NCBI GenBank assembly: GCA_964473355.1
Contig: CAYYOS010000057.1
Coordinates: 1-14,610, forward strand
Direction: 5' to 3'
Source: CAYYOS01 sp964473355
Lineage (GTDB): Bacteria > Pseudomonadota > Gammaproteobacteria > Burkholderiales > REEB80
Length of the DNA stretch: 14,610 nt
Numbering within the stretch: position 1 is the stretch's first letter; every line of letters starts with the position of its first letter. The position numbers were made by a program, and so were the translations under genes. Below are positions 14,523 to 14,610 of the stretch, in pieces. Below the pieces are notes generated by a model that worked only from the letters and a program-made list of their open reading frames with translations, ran no database searches and was not told where the DNA came from.

Positions 14523-14569
14523 AGGCGACTGCGTGTTATTCCGAGCTAGCATCCCGCTTTCACGTCGCA

Positions 14570-14584
14570 CCTTCCTTCGGAAGG
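14570..14584. other. Small perfect hairpin near the window end
   Basis: CCTTCC at 14570-14575 and GGAAGG at 14579-14584 pair perfectly around TTC. The surrounding 14523-14610 shows no gene I can support; an open minus-strand frame across it lacks any family resemblance. Confidence 0.45.
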
Positions 14585-14610
14585 CACTGCTCCTGCTCAA
14601 GCGGTCGCCC

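Noticed and set aside
14370..14600. Minus-strand open frame of 76 codons at the window end
   Set aside because: It runs entirely through stacked palindromes, with no family resemblance.

Overview
The window reads as chromosomal DNA of a sulfur-oxidising proteobacterium, most likely a betaproteobacterium (Thiobacillaceae/Gallionellaceae-like; this placement is inference). Two facts support this. The left three quarters is the distal part of an oxidative-type (reverse-acting) dsr operon. The right end carries rplM-rpsI-argC-bactofilin-erpA, an order I associate with Betaproteobacteria. Every gene I accept is on the + strand, and most are separated by a few to a few dozen bases or overlap.

Region 1 (1-4856) is the electron-transfer half of the dsr operon: the 3' end of dsrK, then complete dsrL, dsrJ, dsrO and dsrP. 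DsrL is the NAD(P)H-linked flavo-iron-sulfur partner of the DsrAB sulfite reductase. DsrJ (periplasmic/anchored triheme cytochrome), DsrO (Tat-exported ferredoxin), DsrP (ten-helix NrfD-type membrane protein) and DsrK belong to the DsrMKJOP membrane complex.

Region 2 (4857-11332) holds cofactor and maturation genes: a TrpD2/YbiB-like protein of unknown role, dsrN (siroheme amidation), dsrR (cysteine-free A-type carrier homologue), a divergent dihydrolipoamide-dehydrogenase-like flavoprotein, trifunctional cysG (siroheme synthesis) and a small predicted lipoprotein that overlaps cysG. CysG makes siroheme and DsrN amidates it, so the cofactor chemistry for DsrAB is encoded together. A 239-bp segment bounded by near-perfect 20-bp inverted repeats lies between the YbiB-like gene and dsrN. 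It ends four bases before the dsrN start and is the main unexplained structure here.

Region 3 (11398-14325) is housekeeping: a clear sigma70-type promoter, rplM and rpsI, a GC-rich hairpin, argC, a bactofilin, a second good sigma70-type promoter, and erpA. Region 4 (14326-14610) has no gene I can support and is packed with hairpins: a widespread ATTCCC-type palindrome, a TGTCGGG palindrome, a 61-nt nested GC-rich palindrome and a small terminal hairpin.

No transposase, integrase, CRISPR array, tRNA or rRNA was seen. The best candidates for something not well described are the inverted-repeat segment before dsrN, the YbiB-like gene inside the dsr operon, the divergent Lpd-like protein and the orphan lipoprotein.
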